The translations under genes and the position numbers were made by a program. The notes below the pieces were generated by a model, which worked only from the letters and a program-made list of their open reading frames with translations, searched no databases and had not been told where the DNA came from. DNA of 64,000 nucleotides from an uncultured bacterium (GTDB lineage: Bacteria; Myxococcota_A; Bradymonadia; UBA7976; VGTA01), in contig CALSSE010000005.1 of NCBI GenBank assembly GCA_943788935.1, forward strand, positions 62,001 through 126,000, in the 5' to 3' direction. This document shows, one piece after another, positions 35,670 to 46,102 of this stretch; position 1 is the first letter of the stretch; the number at the start of each line of letters is the position of its first letter.

Positions 35670-37739
35670 TTATTTTCGTTGACTGACCGCTATATAAGCG
35701 CGAGCGGCCTCCGCTCTAGGATGTGGTTTTCTCTCATTTTCCATAGCGGTACGCACCTCTTCCAAGCTGCTCTTGGGAGCGAAGCGTCGCATCGCGTTGA
35801 AGGCGACCGCTCGGACCTCAGGGTCTCGGCTAGAGAGGCCTTTACGGTAAAAGTCTAAGCCCGCCTCTTTCACGATATCAGTGAGTAAGGAGAGAGCCCT
35901 AGCGGTGAGTTTTGCTTCACTGCTCTCTTTAAAGACATGAATGAGGTCTTCTTTAGCTGATTCACCTCGTGACTCAAAGATATCCATAGAGGTAAAGCTC
36001 AGCTCTTCACTCCCTTGAAGAGTCATCACCCGATAGAACTCAGTAGACACTTTTTCATCTTTAGCGAGTCCCTTAAGATGCTGAGGCTCCAGCCATTGAG
36101 CGGCGCTCTTAAACTGGCGATTCAACTGGTCGCTCCCCGCGCTGAGAAGGGCCTGCCACACGGTAAATCGAATATCGATCTCTCGATCATTCCGACGTTT
36201 AAAGTTAAGATACTTCTCTAGATCTTTGAGGTTGGGTTTTAAGCTGAGTAAACCCTTAATCGCGAGCCTACGAAGCTCTGGCTCTGGCTTACTGAGGTGG
36301 AAGCGAATCGTCTTCTCTGTCTCCTGAGTCCCAATCTTAAGGACACCGCGCAAGAGAGCTTCCTTGACCGCTAGGCTCTTTCTCTCTCTATTGAGAAACT
36401 TATGGAATTCAGCCTCGTCACCTGGCTCGGCCATAAGGGTGAGCGCCTCTGCTGCTGCGAGGCGAAGATCATCATCTCCATTGCGTAGCGCCTCTAAGAT
36501 TCGGGGACGACTCTGACGAGACTTTAGTGATCCGAGCGCTTTGATCGCCTCAAGACGGCTGATATATCGAGGTTGCTCCACCATCTCTTCTAGGATCTGT
36601 AAAGCAAAGCTGTCGCGAGTATCTTTTACCCAATCTGCTAACCACAGCGTCGCCGGCGAAGCCTCCTCACGATTCTGTAGCTCAATCATCATATCCTTCA
36701 CCTTCTTGAGGATCTCATGATCTCGACAAGCGCGTAAGCCTTCCCATCCCATCACTCGGATCTTTGCGCTGTCAAGATCGGCGTCTACTCGGCCCTTCTT
36801 ATTCTTGACGGCGACCGCTAATGTGTCGAGCACTTGGTTGATCATTCCTCGTTTGGAGAGCATATTAGCGAGACGAACGCGTCTAGGAAAATCAGCCTTA
36901 CGCTTTCTATTACCCGCCGCTTTGAGATACTCCTTATAGAGTCCTTTAGTGATCTTAGCCGCTTCTTTACCAGAGACGCGACTGATCCAAAGCTGAGCGA
37001 CCTCACCGACTTCCCCCTTGATACCGGCGTGGCTCAAAGCCCAAGATTTAGCTTGTGGATATTGCTGATCACGTAAGGCTTGTAAAGCGAGCTTATATCC
37101 ACTGGTATCCTCTTTGAGCTTAAGAGAGCTCTTGATTACTCGCCAGGCAGCTTTCCCGCCCATGGAGATATAGTGTTGGCGAGCAGCCTGTTGAGCAGCG
37201 CTTCCTCCTCGTTTAAGAGCTTTCGTCCACAGTGTCTTCAGCGCCCGCTTCTTATAAAATTCAGTGATGAGCTTCTCGCCCGCTTGATGCTCATCGGTTT
37301 TGCCCGAGAGGAAGAGCTTCTCCACTTCGGCCTTGGCTTTTTTATATCGAACTTTGTGAACTTTAGGCTTAGCGAGGACCTCTCGGAGGCCTGCTAGCTT
37401 AACGTCAAAATCAGAGGCTTTTTCCGCTTGAGTCAAGCCCTCTTCTCGATCTGCGCCGCCAAGCTCAATCAGCCCCTGAACAACAGCTAACCTCGCTTGA
37501 CCATTAGAGGTACCTGCGAGAGCGGTAAAGACTGACTTTGCTCCCTTGATCACCTCTGGGTCAAGGCTAGACTCAACGACTTTCTTCTTTTTACTCTTCC
37601 GGCGACGCTTCGCTGAGGCCTCATCGGTGGAGACTGCGTTCAGTCCAATAATAAGCCCTAGGAAGATCATCAATGCAGAACGCCCCCTCATCATTGAGGG
37701 TAGGATACCTGTCTTCTTTAGTGTTAAGATTTCACTCAC
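35670..37739 (-). CDS. exported HEAT-repeat protein
   Basis: 689 residues from GTG at 37739 (AGGA seven bases upstream). Residues about 20-42 are hydrophobic, ending near SAKRRRK, consistent with a signal peptide. The rest is almost all alpha-helical HEAT/ARM-like repeats, for example SRLEAIKALGSLKSRQSRPR, ILEALRNGDDDLRLAAAEAL, ELRRLAIKGLLSLKPNL and DPEVRAVAFNAMRRFAP. Such proteins are protein-binding scaffolds; the partner is unknown. It precedes the EEP-like gene by 23 bp and is probably cotranscribed with it. Confidence 0.7.
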   Translation of the reverse strand: MSEILTLKKTGILPSMMRGRSALMIFLGLIIGLNAVSTDEASAKRRRKSKKKKVVESSLDPEVIKGAKSVFTALAGTSNGQARLAVVQGLIELGGADREEGLTQAEKASDFDVKLAGLREVLAKPKVHKVRYKKAKAEVEKLFLSGKTDEHQAGEKLITEFYKKRALKTLWTKALKRGGSAAQQAARQHYISMGGKAAWRVIKSSLKLKEDTSGYKLALQALRDQQYPQAKSWALSHAGIKGEVGEVAQLWISRVSGKEAAKITKGLYKEYLKAAGNRKRKADFPRRVRLANMLSKRGMINQVLDTLAVAVKNKKGRVDADLDSAKIRVMGWEGLRACRDHEILKKVKDMMIELQNREEASPATLWLADWVKDTRDSFALQILEEMVEQPRYISRLEAIKALGSLKSRQSRPRILEALRNGDDDLRLAAAEALTLMAEPGDEAEFHKFLNRERKSLAVKEALLRGVLKIGTQETEKTIRFHLSKPEPELRRLAIKGLLSLKPNLKDLEKYLNFKRRNDREIDIRFTVWQALLSAGSDQLNRQFKSAAQWLEPQHLKGLAKDEKVSTEFYRVMTLQGSEELSFTSMDIFESRGESAKEDLIHVFKESSEAKLTARALSLLTDIVKEAGLDFYRKGLSSRDPEVRAVAFNAMRRFAPKSSLEEVRTAMENERKPHPRAEAARAYIAVSQRK

Positions 37740-37896
37740 TCTGTATTCCTTTCTCTGTGCGAGGGGTTAAGGCATAAGCGATATCGCCCTTAACCTGTCT
37801 CTTACTTAAATGTACAATCATCTCTTTGCAACTCTCTCTTAGATCTTCACTCTAAGTGACACTGTTTGAAACCTAACCACAGAAAGCAAGGCTTGG

Positions 37897-40611
37897 ATGA
37901 GACTCATTGTCAATCATCGTCAACTCTATTCATCGAGGCTGGCTCGCAAGCTCTATTTACTATTGACCTTAGCCTCTTTCTTAGGATGTAGTTTAAACTT
38001 AGAGACAGGAGAGGCACCCCAGCTGATGTGCACCTCTGATACCCAGTGTATAGGGATGCTACGATGTCAAGGGGGACTCTGTGTTACATCTGTAGAGGTC
38101 TGCGACACCATCGATAATGATCAAGATGGTGAGATCGATGAGATGGTCAGTAACGCCTGTGGTCTCTGTGGAGAACTACCCATAGAGAGCTGTGATGCTA
38201 TCGACAACGACTGTGATGGCGAGCTCGATGAAGACTTTCCCGAGCTCGGTCTCCCTTGCGTCGATCAAGAATCAGACTTGAGTGGCATCTATATCTGCCA
38301 AGGGGATGGAGTCGTCTGCGCTCTCGAAAACATGACAAGCTCAAGAGTAGAAGTCTGTGATGCGATAGATAATGATCTAGATGGTGAGGTAGATGAAGAG
38401 CTCACTCTCCCCATGCTTGACTGTGGAGCAGATAGTTGTCGACTGAGCTCCCCACAAAGATGTGTAGATGGTGCCTTATTCAATGACTGTTTATCACCCG
38501 CTGCCGAGATCGATGAGAGCTGCGATGGTTTTGATGACGACTGTGATGGCCTCATCGATGAGGGGGCTATAGACTTTACGGTTAGCTGTGGTGAGCTCTG
38601 CGGGGTCACCTCGGTGGCGGTCTGTGAGTCAGGGGTGTTGCTTAACCAATGCGATGAGCTTTTAGACACGGTGCTCGAGGTCTGTGATGGACTAGATAAT
38701 GATTGTGATGAGCTGATCGATGAGGGTGAGGATCAATGGCGAGATACAATGGAGCCTTGTGGGTTCGGCGTCTGTCAGAGTACCCGTAAAGAGAGATGTG
38801 AAGAGGGGTCTATCATCACTAGATGTAGCGAGATGCCTAATTTGCCAGAGAGTGAAGACCCTTTTAGCCTCATCAACCGACAGAGGGTCGCTGACCTCTG
38901 CGACACAGAAGATGATGATTGCGATGGCCTTATTGATGAAGACTCAACCCACGACCTAGATCGTTGCTACAGCGATGACGTAGAGGAGAGTTTTAGAAGT
39001 ATTCGCTGTCAAGAAGGAGAGCGGATCGCTTCAGAGTGCGGCTCTTTTGAGGTCTTGTGCCAAGAGACTGGAGAGCCCTTTAATATCTTTACCTGTGAGA
39101 CAGCTGATGCAGATCTAGGAGATGAGGACGCCTACGACCTGAATGGAGATGGGATCGATGGAGAAGTGAATAAGAGCCTCTTTGTTCACCCTACTCTCGG
39201 AGACGATACTCTGAGCGGTACGAGAGCTGAACCTCTACAGAGCCTCAGTAGAGCTCTCGAGCTTGTAGAGCTCTCTCATTCTCTGTCACCAGATGAAGCC
39301 CCCCAACAGATTCTGCTCTCTGTCGGTACTTATGAGATCGATCCAATCATCGTAGAGCATGACCTAACCATCATGGGAGGTTATGTCGCGGTAGCGCAAA
39401 ACGGCTTTATCGACTGGAGTCGACCTCCGATGGCAGAGAGGATCGTTGGAGCCGCAGAGAAGACCATAGTGCGCACTTTACTCTCCGGTCCTCTCTTCTC
39501 TGTTAATCGCCCCTCCATTGACTTAGAGCTTGACGCCTTAGAGCTGCAAGTAGGAGATGGACAACTCAACCAAGGAGAAGGAGAACGAAGCTCAATCGGC
39601 CTCTCTCTTCTCTCCTGTGATATGACTCACCTTCGAGAGGTGAAGATCATCGTTGGGAATGGTACAAATGGACGTCAAGGGGACTCTCCTCCTCCTATGG
39701 TCACCGACCCTCAACAGTATCGAGGAGTAGATGGCGGTCTACGGAGCGGCGGCGAGGGGGGGAGAAATATAGAGTGCTGTCCTAATGGAGAGTGTTCAGG
39801 AGGGAGAGGTGGACTCGATGATGAGAGTGGAGAGGGAGGTGCCCCTAGGGTAGGAAGTAACCCTGGAGAAGGAGGACGGGGAGGGCTCTTAATCAGAATC
39901 ACTCAACAGCCAACTGTGATCCCTCCAGAAGCAGGTCAACGAGGTGCACAAGGAGATGACGCCATCCTTGAATCTCTACTCGGCGCCATCGACCTCACTA
40001 CTGGTCGATGGATGAGACTCCTTGATGGAGAGAGCGCGACGGCGGGTAATGCCGGTGGTGGTGGTGGTGGTGGAGCAGGGGGCTTCACAGAGCCAGATAC
40101 CTCCGGTGGAGGCGGTGGAGGCGCAGGTGGATGTGGAGGTCAACCGGGATCTAGCGGAGAGAGTGGTGGCTGGAGCATTGGAGTCACTTTAGGCTCTACT
40201 TGTCATCTCAGTATGGAAGAGGTGACCATTATCAAAGGCCAAGGAGGAAACGGTGGGATTGCAGGTGCTGCAGGGAGCGCTCAGCTCGGCGGAGAAGGTG
40301 GACTATCCTCTCCAATAGAGCCCCTCCATCGAGGAGGACAGGGAGGCAGTGGCGGTTGTGGAGGACATGGAGCGAGCGGCCATGGTGGTTTGAGCGTATC
40401 GCTAGTCTTTCTCAACACTGTCCCCCCACAGCTCAGCGGTTATGTCACTGAGGGTGGATCAGGAGGTCAAAAAGGAGGCGTCACTCAAAATATCAGCTGT
40501 GAGAGGTCCGAAGGACCAAGAGGTATAGATGGTTTTGATGTGGAATGGCTCTGTTGCCCTGAGCGTTCTCTTGGTGACCCCATCGCCCCCTGTAATCTCT
40601 GTTCTCTCTGA
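37897..40611 (+). CDS. MopE-like lipoprotein with six calcium-type motifs and Gly-rich beta-helix region
   Basis: 904 residues. The lipobox is LASFLGC (about residue 28). Six CDxxDxDxDGxxDE motifs at about residues 68-350 (for example SCDAIDNDCDGELDE) are the putative metal-binding repeats of MopE-like proteins. At about 428-460 a sequence LFVHPTLGDDTLSGTRAEPL resembles the DUF1565/beta-helix start, and the rest is very Gly-rich (GGGGGGG and GGCGGQPGSSGESGG), consistent with a right-handed beta-helix or parallel beta-roll surface protein. AAGG upstream supports the ATG. Function unknown; such proteins are outer-membrane or surface lipoproteins of myxobacteria-type genomes. Confidence 0.75.
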   Translation: MRLIVNHRQLYSSRLARKLYLLLTLASFLGCSLNLETGEAPQLMCTSDTQCIGMLRCQGGLCVTSVEVCDTIDNDQDGEIDEMVSNACGLCGELPIESCDAIDNDCDGELDEDFPELGLPCVDQESDLSGIYICQGDGVVCALENMTSSRVEVCDAIDNDLDGEVDEELTLPMLDCGADSCRLSSPQRCVDGALFNDCLSPAAEIDESCDGFDDDCDGLIDEGAIDFTVSCGELCGVTSVAVCESGVLLNQCDELLDTVLEVCDGLDNDCDELIDEGEDQWRDTMEPCGFGVCQSTRKERCEEGSIITRCSEMPNLPESEDPFSLINRQRVADLCDTEDDDCDGLIDEDSTHDLDRCYSDDVEESFRSIRCQEGERIASECGSFEVLCQETGEPFNIFTCETADADLGDEDAYDLNGDGIDGEVNKSLFVHPTLGDDTLSGTRAEPLQSLSRALELVELSHSLSPDEAPQQILLSVGTYEIDPIIVEHDLTIMGGYVAVAQNGFIDWSRPPMAERIVGAAEKTIVRTLLSGPLFSVNRPSIDLELDALELQVGDGQLNQGEGERSSIGLSLLSCDMTHLREVKIIVGNGTNGRQGDSPPPMVTDPQQYRGVDGGLRSGGEGGRNIECCPNGECSGGRGGLDDESGEGGAPRVGSNPGEGGRGGLLIRITQQPTVIPPEAGQRGAQGDDAILESLLGAIDLTTGRWMRLLDGESATAGNAGGGGGGGAGGFTEPDTSGGGGGGAGGCGGQPGSSGESGGWSIGVTLGSTCHLSMEEVTIIKGQGGNGGIAGAAGSAQLGGEGGLSSPIEPLHRGGQGGSGGCGGHGASGHGGLSVSLVFLNTVPPQLSGYVTEGGSGGQKGGVTQNISCERSEGPRGIDGFDVEWLCCPERSLGDPIAPCNLCSL

Positions 40612-40640
40612 GCTACTCTCCTCCTCCTCTACAGAGTGAT

Positions 40641-40736
40641 ACCGCCCTGCTTCTGATCCCGCACCGCCCTGCCTCTGATCCCGCCTCTCCCTGTTTCTGA
40701 TCCCAGCAGCCTCTTATACCTGCAGCCTCTTATACG
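40641..40736. repeat. noncoding 22-bp tandem repeat (3 units) and 16-bp repeat (2 units)
   Basis: 22-bp units start at 40641, 40663 and 40685; 16-bp units (CAGCCTCTTATACCTG) follow from 40707. They lie in the spacer between two rightward genes, upstream of the hydrolase start. No open reading constraint applies and 22 and 16 are not multiples of three. Confidence 0.8.
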
Positions 40737-40753
40737 TTAAGGAACCGACACTT

Positions 40754-41551
40754 ATGTCACCTCATATCACGCTCTTAATCATTGACCCTCAAAATGACTT
40801 CGTTGATCCCCATGGATCTTTAGCTGTTACAGGCGCTCTGGAGGATGCCGAGAGGTTAGTCAAACTGATTGAAGAGGCTGGAGATCGTATTCACTCCATC
40901 GCTCTCTCTCTAGACAGCCATCAACGCTTCGACATCAGCCATCCACTATGGTTTTCTGATAAAGAGGGTCGTCACCCAGCGCCCTTTACGGTGATCACTG
41001 AGCAGGACTTAGTTGATGGAACTTGGAATCCACCTGTCGAGCTCCTAGGCCAGACGCGAACATATCTTCGAGCTCTAGAGCAACAAGGTCGTTATCCCCA
41101 TATGATCTGGCCTGAGCATTGTCTCATTGGCAGTGAGGGGCATGCTGTATTCCCTCTCATTCAAGAGGCGCTCCAACAGTGGTCAAGCCGCCCCGCTCGA
41201 ATCGATTATATCTATAAAGGGCAAAACCCCCTCACCGAGCATTTTAGCGCTGTAGAGGCTGAAGTACCAGATACTAAAGACCCTCGAACTCAAGTTAATA
41301 AGGATTTAATCGATCAACTCAACGAGAGTGATGAGGTGTGGGTAAGCGGATGGGCGCGCTCTCACTGTGTAGGGAATACACTCAGAGACCTTTATAAATG
41401 GGGAGGGCGCTCACTCGCAAAGAAGATCGTCATTATCAATGATACGATGAGCGATGTGACCGGCTTCGAGTCTCTCGGTGAGTCAGTCCTCAAAGATTCA
41501 CTTGACTTGGGTGTGCGAGTGACTGAGGTTGAGCAGCTGATACGATTCTAG
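40754..41551 (+). CDS. nicotinamidase/isochorismatase-family cysteine hydrolase
   Basis: 265 residues, longer than the usual 180-210. The catalytic residues of the family are visible: Asp11 in IIDPQNDF, Lys in YIYKGQNPLTEHFS and Cys in ARSHCVGNT. Metal-ligand candidates are SLDSHQRFDISHPLWF, as in nicotinamidases. Nicotinamide deamidation to nicotinate (NAD salvage) is the most likely reaction, but the family also contains isochorismatases and other amidases. AAGGAA upstream supports the ATG. It is followed 23 bp later by plsY on the same strand. Confidence 0.8.
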   Translation: MSPHITLLIIDPQNDFVDPHGSLAVTGALEDAERLVKLIEEAGDRIHSIALSLDSHQRFDISHPLWFSDKEGRHPAPFTVITEQDLVDGTWNPPVELLGQTRTYLRALEQQGRYPHMIWPEHCLIGSEGHAVFPLIQEALQQWSSRPARIDYIYKGQNPLTEHFSAVEAEVPDTKDPRTQVNKDLIDQLNESDEVWVSGWARSHCVGNTLRDLYKWGGRSLAKKIVIINDTMSDVTGFESLGESVLKDSLDLGVRVTEVEQLIRF

Positions 41552-41574
41552 TCAAAAGAAGGAACATACACGAT

Positions 41575-42225
41575 ATGTCGCACTCTCCTGCTCCTTGGTG
41601 GCCTGCTCTCGATCTCCCATGGCTGTGGTTGATTCTCTCTTACCTCTTCGGAGCACTCCCCTTTGCGGTTTGGGTCGGTCGGCGCGCCGGTAAAGACCCT
41701 AGAGCCGGTGGATCAAAAAACCCGGGCGCCTCTAATGTAGCGCGTACCTCAGGTTTTCGCTGGGGTTTAATCACCCTTGGCCTAGACGCCCTCAAAGGTG
41801 CGCTCATTCCCTCTTTGATCCTAGCGGGTGCGCTCATCAGTGATACCCAACTGATCGATACCCAAGAGCGACTGCGATGGGGATTTAATTTAGAAGAGTG
41901 GGCTGCGCTATCTGGAGTATTCGCCGTGCTCGGTCATATCACTTCACCTTTCTTAGGCTTTAGAGGTGGACGAGGGGTCGCCACCGCTCTGGGAGTCATG
42001 TTCGCTCTCCATTCAGGACTAGCGGGTATCAGCGTCTTTGTTTGGATCAGCGTCTTGATGCTTAGTCGTACCCCCGCATGGTCTAGTTTAGCCCTCGCTG
42101 CCACCTTTATCCTCTTCAGTCAAGGATCGAGTGTGAGTGATAGCGTCAAAATGTTCTCTATCTGTGCGGCGACGATTATCATTGCTCGTCATTGGACTCA
42201 CCTCAAGCGGCTACTTAAAGCCTAA
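41575..42225 (+). CDS. plsY: glycerol-3-phosphate acyltransferase PlsY
   Basis: 216 residues with about five membrane segments. The PlsY motifs are present: LSYLFGALPFAVWVGRRAG, GSKNPGASNVARTSG, LDALKGALIPSL and GHITSPFLGFRGGRGVATALG. It transfers the acyl group of acyl-phosphate to glycerol 3-phosphate in the inner membrane, making lysophosphatidate for phospholipid synthesis. AAGGA upstream supports the ATG. It lies between the cysteine hydrolase and the exonuclease-helicase gene (33 bp gap) and may be cotranscribed with both. No unusual residue seen. Confidence 0.93.
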   Translation: MSHSPAPWWPALDLPWLWLILSYLFGALPFAVWVGRRAGKDPRAGGSKNPGASNVARTSGFRWGLITLGLDALKGALIPSLILAGALISDTQLIDTQERLRWGFNLEEWAALSGVFAVLGHITSPFLGFRGGRGVATALGVMFALHSGLAGISVFVWISVLMLSRTPAWSSLALAATFILFSQGSSVSDSVKMFSICAATIIIARHWTHLKRLLKA

Positions 42226-42258
42226 TATTAACCCCTAAGTGAGGAGAGGGTAACAATC

Positions 42259-44976
42259 GTGGAGAAGAGCCTCGCTGACTTAAGAATTGCCGAGACCCCT
42301 CTAGCTGTCTTCGATTTAGAGACAACGGGGAGATCTAGTAAATATGCGGAGATCGTCGAAGCGAGTGTGGTGAGGATCGAACCTCATCGAGCTCCTTATG
42401 TGGCCTTTGACTCACTCATGAAACCCCTCGGGCCTGTTCGCTGCACTGATATTCACCATATCCATAGGCGTGATGTAGAGCGCGCGCCCACCTTTAAAGA
42501 GATCGCGCCGGCACTCGCAGAAGCGCTCTCCGGAGCAGTTTGGGTCGCCTATAATGTCTACTTCGATCTCAGCTTCACGGTCGATCACTTCGCTAAGCAC
42601 CTGCAGCTTGAGGTAGCGCCTGCACACTTCTGTGCTGCCAACGCCCGCTCCCTGCTCAAGCTAGGCAAGCGAGCCAAACTGAGCCAAACCTGTTCAGATT
42701 TTAATATTAATTTCAACGCTGGTCAACATATCGCCATCTATGACACGTGGATGACCGCTCGCTTGATGGGGGTGTGGCTCGACCGAATGGCTGATCTAGG
42801 ATTAGAGCATTATGGTGACTTAGAGACCCTAGGGACACACAAGTATCTGAAGAGCTTCCAGCGAACGCTGTGGCGTTCACCATCATCACTCAGCGCAAGA
42901 GCGGAGCAGGCTTTTAAGCGACAAGTGTCTCGCTACGCCGAAGATCTCAACGTCCCTCATCAAGACCCTCGAACCCTCCCTCCTCTGAGCGATGAGCCGC
43001 TGTTTATTTATGGCCAAACCGCTCAAAAAAATAGCGTTCGACGTGAAAGCGTTCTGAGAGGTCGACTCTCTAATCAGAGAGACATCTCTTCAGAGAAGAC
43101 CACTCCAGAGGTCGAACTGGCGCCTAATCAGCGTCATAAGCCAAAGGTTTTAAAGACTAAAGTCGATCTCTTCTCTGAGAATCAACAACCAGTGGGCGAT
43201 CAACAACCAGTGGGCGATCAACGACCAGTGGGCGATCAACAACCAGTGGGCGATCAACAATCAGTGGGCGATCAACAACCAGTGGGCGATCAACAACCAG
43301 TGGGCGATCAACAACCAGTGAGCGATCAGCGAACAGCTCATGAGAAAGTGACTCTGCGCCCTTACCAACAAGAAGCGATCACCGCCATTCTCAATGCTCG
43401 ACGAAGAGGGATCAAGCGCATGGTCGTCTGTCTCCCTACCGGGGCAGGAAAAACAGTCATCTTCTCTCATCTAGCCTCAATCGCTCATCGGAGAGTCTTG
43501 GTTCTCGCCCATCGAGAAGAGCTCCTCACCCAAGCTCAAGAGAAACTTCAAAGGGCTCTTGGCCATAGAGGAAGCGTTGATATTGAACAAGCTGAACACC
43601 ACGCTTCTGCAGAGGCAAAGATCGTTGTCGCCTCTCTGAGATCATTACGCTCAGATCGTCTTAAACGGCTTATCGATGAAGCTCAATTTGGCTTAATCAT
43701 TTACGACGAGTGTCATCACGCAGTCGCTGAAGATAATCAGCGCATCCTCAGAGAGCTCGGCGCCTTTGAGGAAAAATTTGAGGGCACGCTCGTCGGTTTT
43801 ACGGCGACCACCAAGCGCGCTGATGGCATCGGTCTCGATGAGGTGTTTGAGGACTTGGTCTATTCACGTACTTTACAAGATATGATCAAGGAGAAATTCT
43901 TAGTCCCTCTAAGGGGTTACCGAGTCTCGACCGCGACCTCATTAGAGGGCTTAGAGGGGAGTGGAGACTTCCCTGTTGGAGAGTTAGAAGAGCGAGTCGA
44001 CATCCAAGAACGTAACGGGTTAGTCGCTCGTAGCATTCAGGAGCTAGCCCGTGATCGTCGCACTATTTGCTTCTGTGTGACCGTGAGGCACGCTAAGAAC
44101 TTGGCTCAGACCTTAAGATCTTGCGGTGTCCCAGCGGCGATGATCCATGGGGAGATGAAGAGTGATGAACGAGCGAGCGTACTAAGGGACTTTAGAGAGG
44201 GGACGCTTCAAGTTCTCACCAATGTTGGTGTACTCACCGAGGGATTTGATGATCCCGAAGTCTCCTGTATAGCGATGGCTAGACCTACCAGATCTGAGGC
44301 GATGTACATCCAATGTGTTGGGCGAGGTATGAGGCTCTTTAAGAACAAAAAAGACTGTATCATTCTCGACTTTGTCGATTTGAGCGCTCTCAACCTTATC
44401 ACTCTCCCCAGCCTCTATGGAGCACCCGTTGACCTAGACTTTGAAGGGCGAGAAGCAGGAGAAGCGAGCGCTGCTTATCATGCTCTCATGGATGACCACC
44501 CCGGATATGAAGGAGAAGCGGAGGCCTTGAGTCTGACTCAGCTCAAAGAGCGAGCGAGAGTCTTTGACCCGCTCCGTATAAAACTTTCTCCCGAGATTCG
44601 CGCCATCTCTCAAAATGGTTGGGTCTCTTTAGGGCAGCGCGGCCTCGCGCTGCATTTTAGTCGTCATCAAGAGTCGTTCAATGAGTTTAATATCCTCCTC
44701 ACTCATGAGACGGGTAAGCGCCGTTATCAAGTACTCCTCGACGGACGAGAGGTGGCGAGGACAAGTCTTATCGAGCGAGCGGTTGAAGCGGCTGACTATG
44801 AAATCGGACGTATGGGAGCGGTCGCGGTAGAGACAGCATCAATGTATTCGGTATGGCGAATACAGCCTCCTCCACGGGCTCTACTAGACTCTTTGAACAC
44901 CTACCCCCTCCCCAATGCGCCTCAAAACTTAGAGGATGTCTTTCGGGCGATTACTTTCTACCAACAGTTCAAATAG
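42259..44976 (+). CDS. DEDDh exonuclease-SF2 helicase fusion
   Basis: 905 residues from a GTG start with GAGAGGG upstream. Residues about 14-175 are a DnaQ-like 3'-5' exonuclease: Exo I FDLETTG, Exo II NVYFDLSF, Exo III HIAIYD, i.e. all five DEDDh residues are intact. A linker with eight QQPVGD repeats (residues about 308-357) follows. From about 370 on is an SF2 helicase: LRPYQQEAI, motif I PTGAGKT, motif II DECHH, motif III TATTK and motif VI QCVGRGMR, most like the SSL2/UvrB-like COG1061 group. The last 150 residues are not recognised. Probably a DNA repair or processing enzyme; the combination is uncommon in my experience. Confidence 0.85.
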   Translation: MEKSLADLRIAETPLAVFDLETTGRSSKYAEIVEASVVRIEPHRAPYVAFDSLMKPLGPVRCTDIHHIHRRDVERAPTFKEIAPALAEALSGAVWVAYNVYFDLSFTVDHFAKHLQLEVAPAHFCAANARSLLKLGKRAKLSQTCSDFNINFNAGQHIAIYDTWMTARLMGVWLDRMADLGLEHYGDLETLGTHKYLKSFQRTLWRSPSSLSARAEQAFKRQVSRYAEDLNVPHQDPRTLPPLSDEPLFIYGQTAQKNSVRRESVLRGRLSNQRDISSEKTTPEVELAPNQRHKPKVLKTKVDLFSENQQPVGDQQPVGDQRPVGDQQPVGDQQSVGDQQPVGDQQPVGDQQPVSDQRTAHEKVTLRPYQQEAITAILNARRRGIKRMVVCLPTGAGKTVIFSHLASIAHRRVLVLAHREELLTQAQEKLQRALGHRGSVDIEQAEHHASAEAKIVVASLRSLRSDRLKRLIDEAQFGLIIYDECHHAVAEDNQRILRELGAFEEKFEGTLVGFTATTKRADGIGLDEVFEDLVYSRTLQDMIKEKFLVPLRGYRVSTATSLEGLEGSGDFPVGELEERVDIQERNGLVARSIQELARDRRTICFCVTVRHAKNLAQTLRSCGVPAAMIHGEMKSDERASVLRDFREGTLQVLTNVGVLTEGFDDPEVSCIAMARPTRSEAMYIQCVGRGMRLFKNKKDCIILDFVDLSALNLITLPSLYGAPVDLDFEGREAGEASAAYHALMDDHPGYEGEAEALSLTQLKERARVFDPLRIKLSPEIRAISQNGWVSLGQRGLALHFSRHQESFNEFNILLTHETGKRRYQVLLDGREVARTSLIERAVEAADYEIGRMGAVAVETASMYSVWRIQPPPRALLDSLNTYPLPNAPQNLEDVFRAITFYQQFK
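43183..43326. repeat. 18-bp in-frame tandem repeat encoding QQPVGD (8 units)
   Basis: Eight copies with one or two substitutions make the linker between exonuclease and helicase domains; 8 x 18 = 144 bp exactly. Confidence 0.9.
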
Positions 44977-45017
44977 CTAGCCCAAAAAGAGTTCACATAG
45001 CTAATCAGCGATGATCA

Positions 45018-46073
<1,056 letters not shown>

Positions 46074-46102
46074 TCATCGACAAATCTCGATGAGCGTCCC
46101 TC

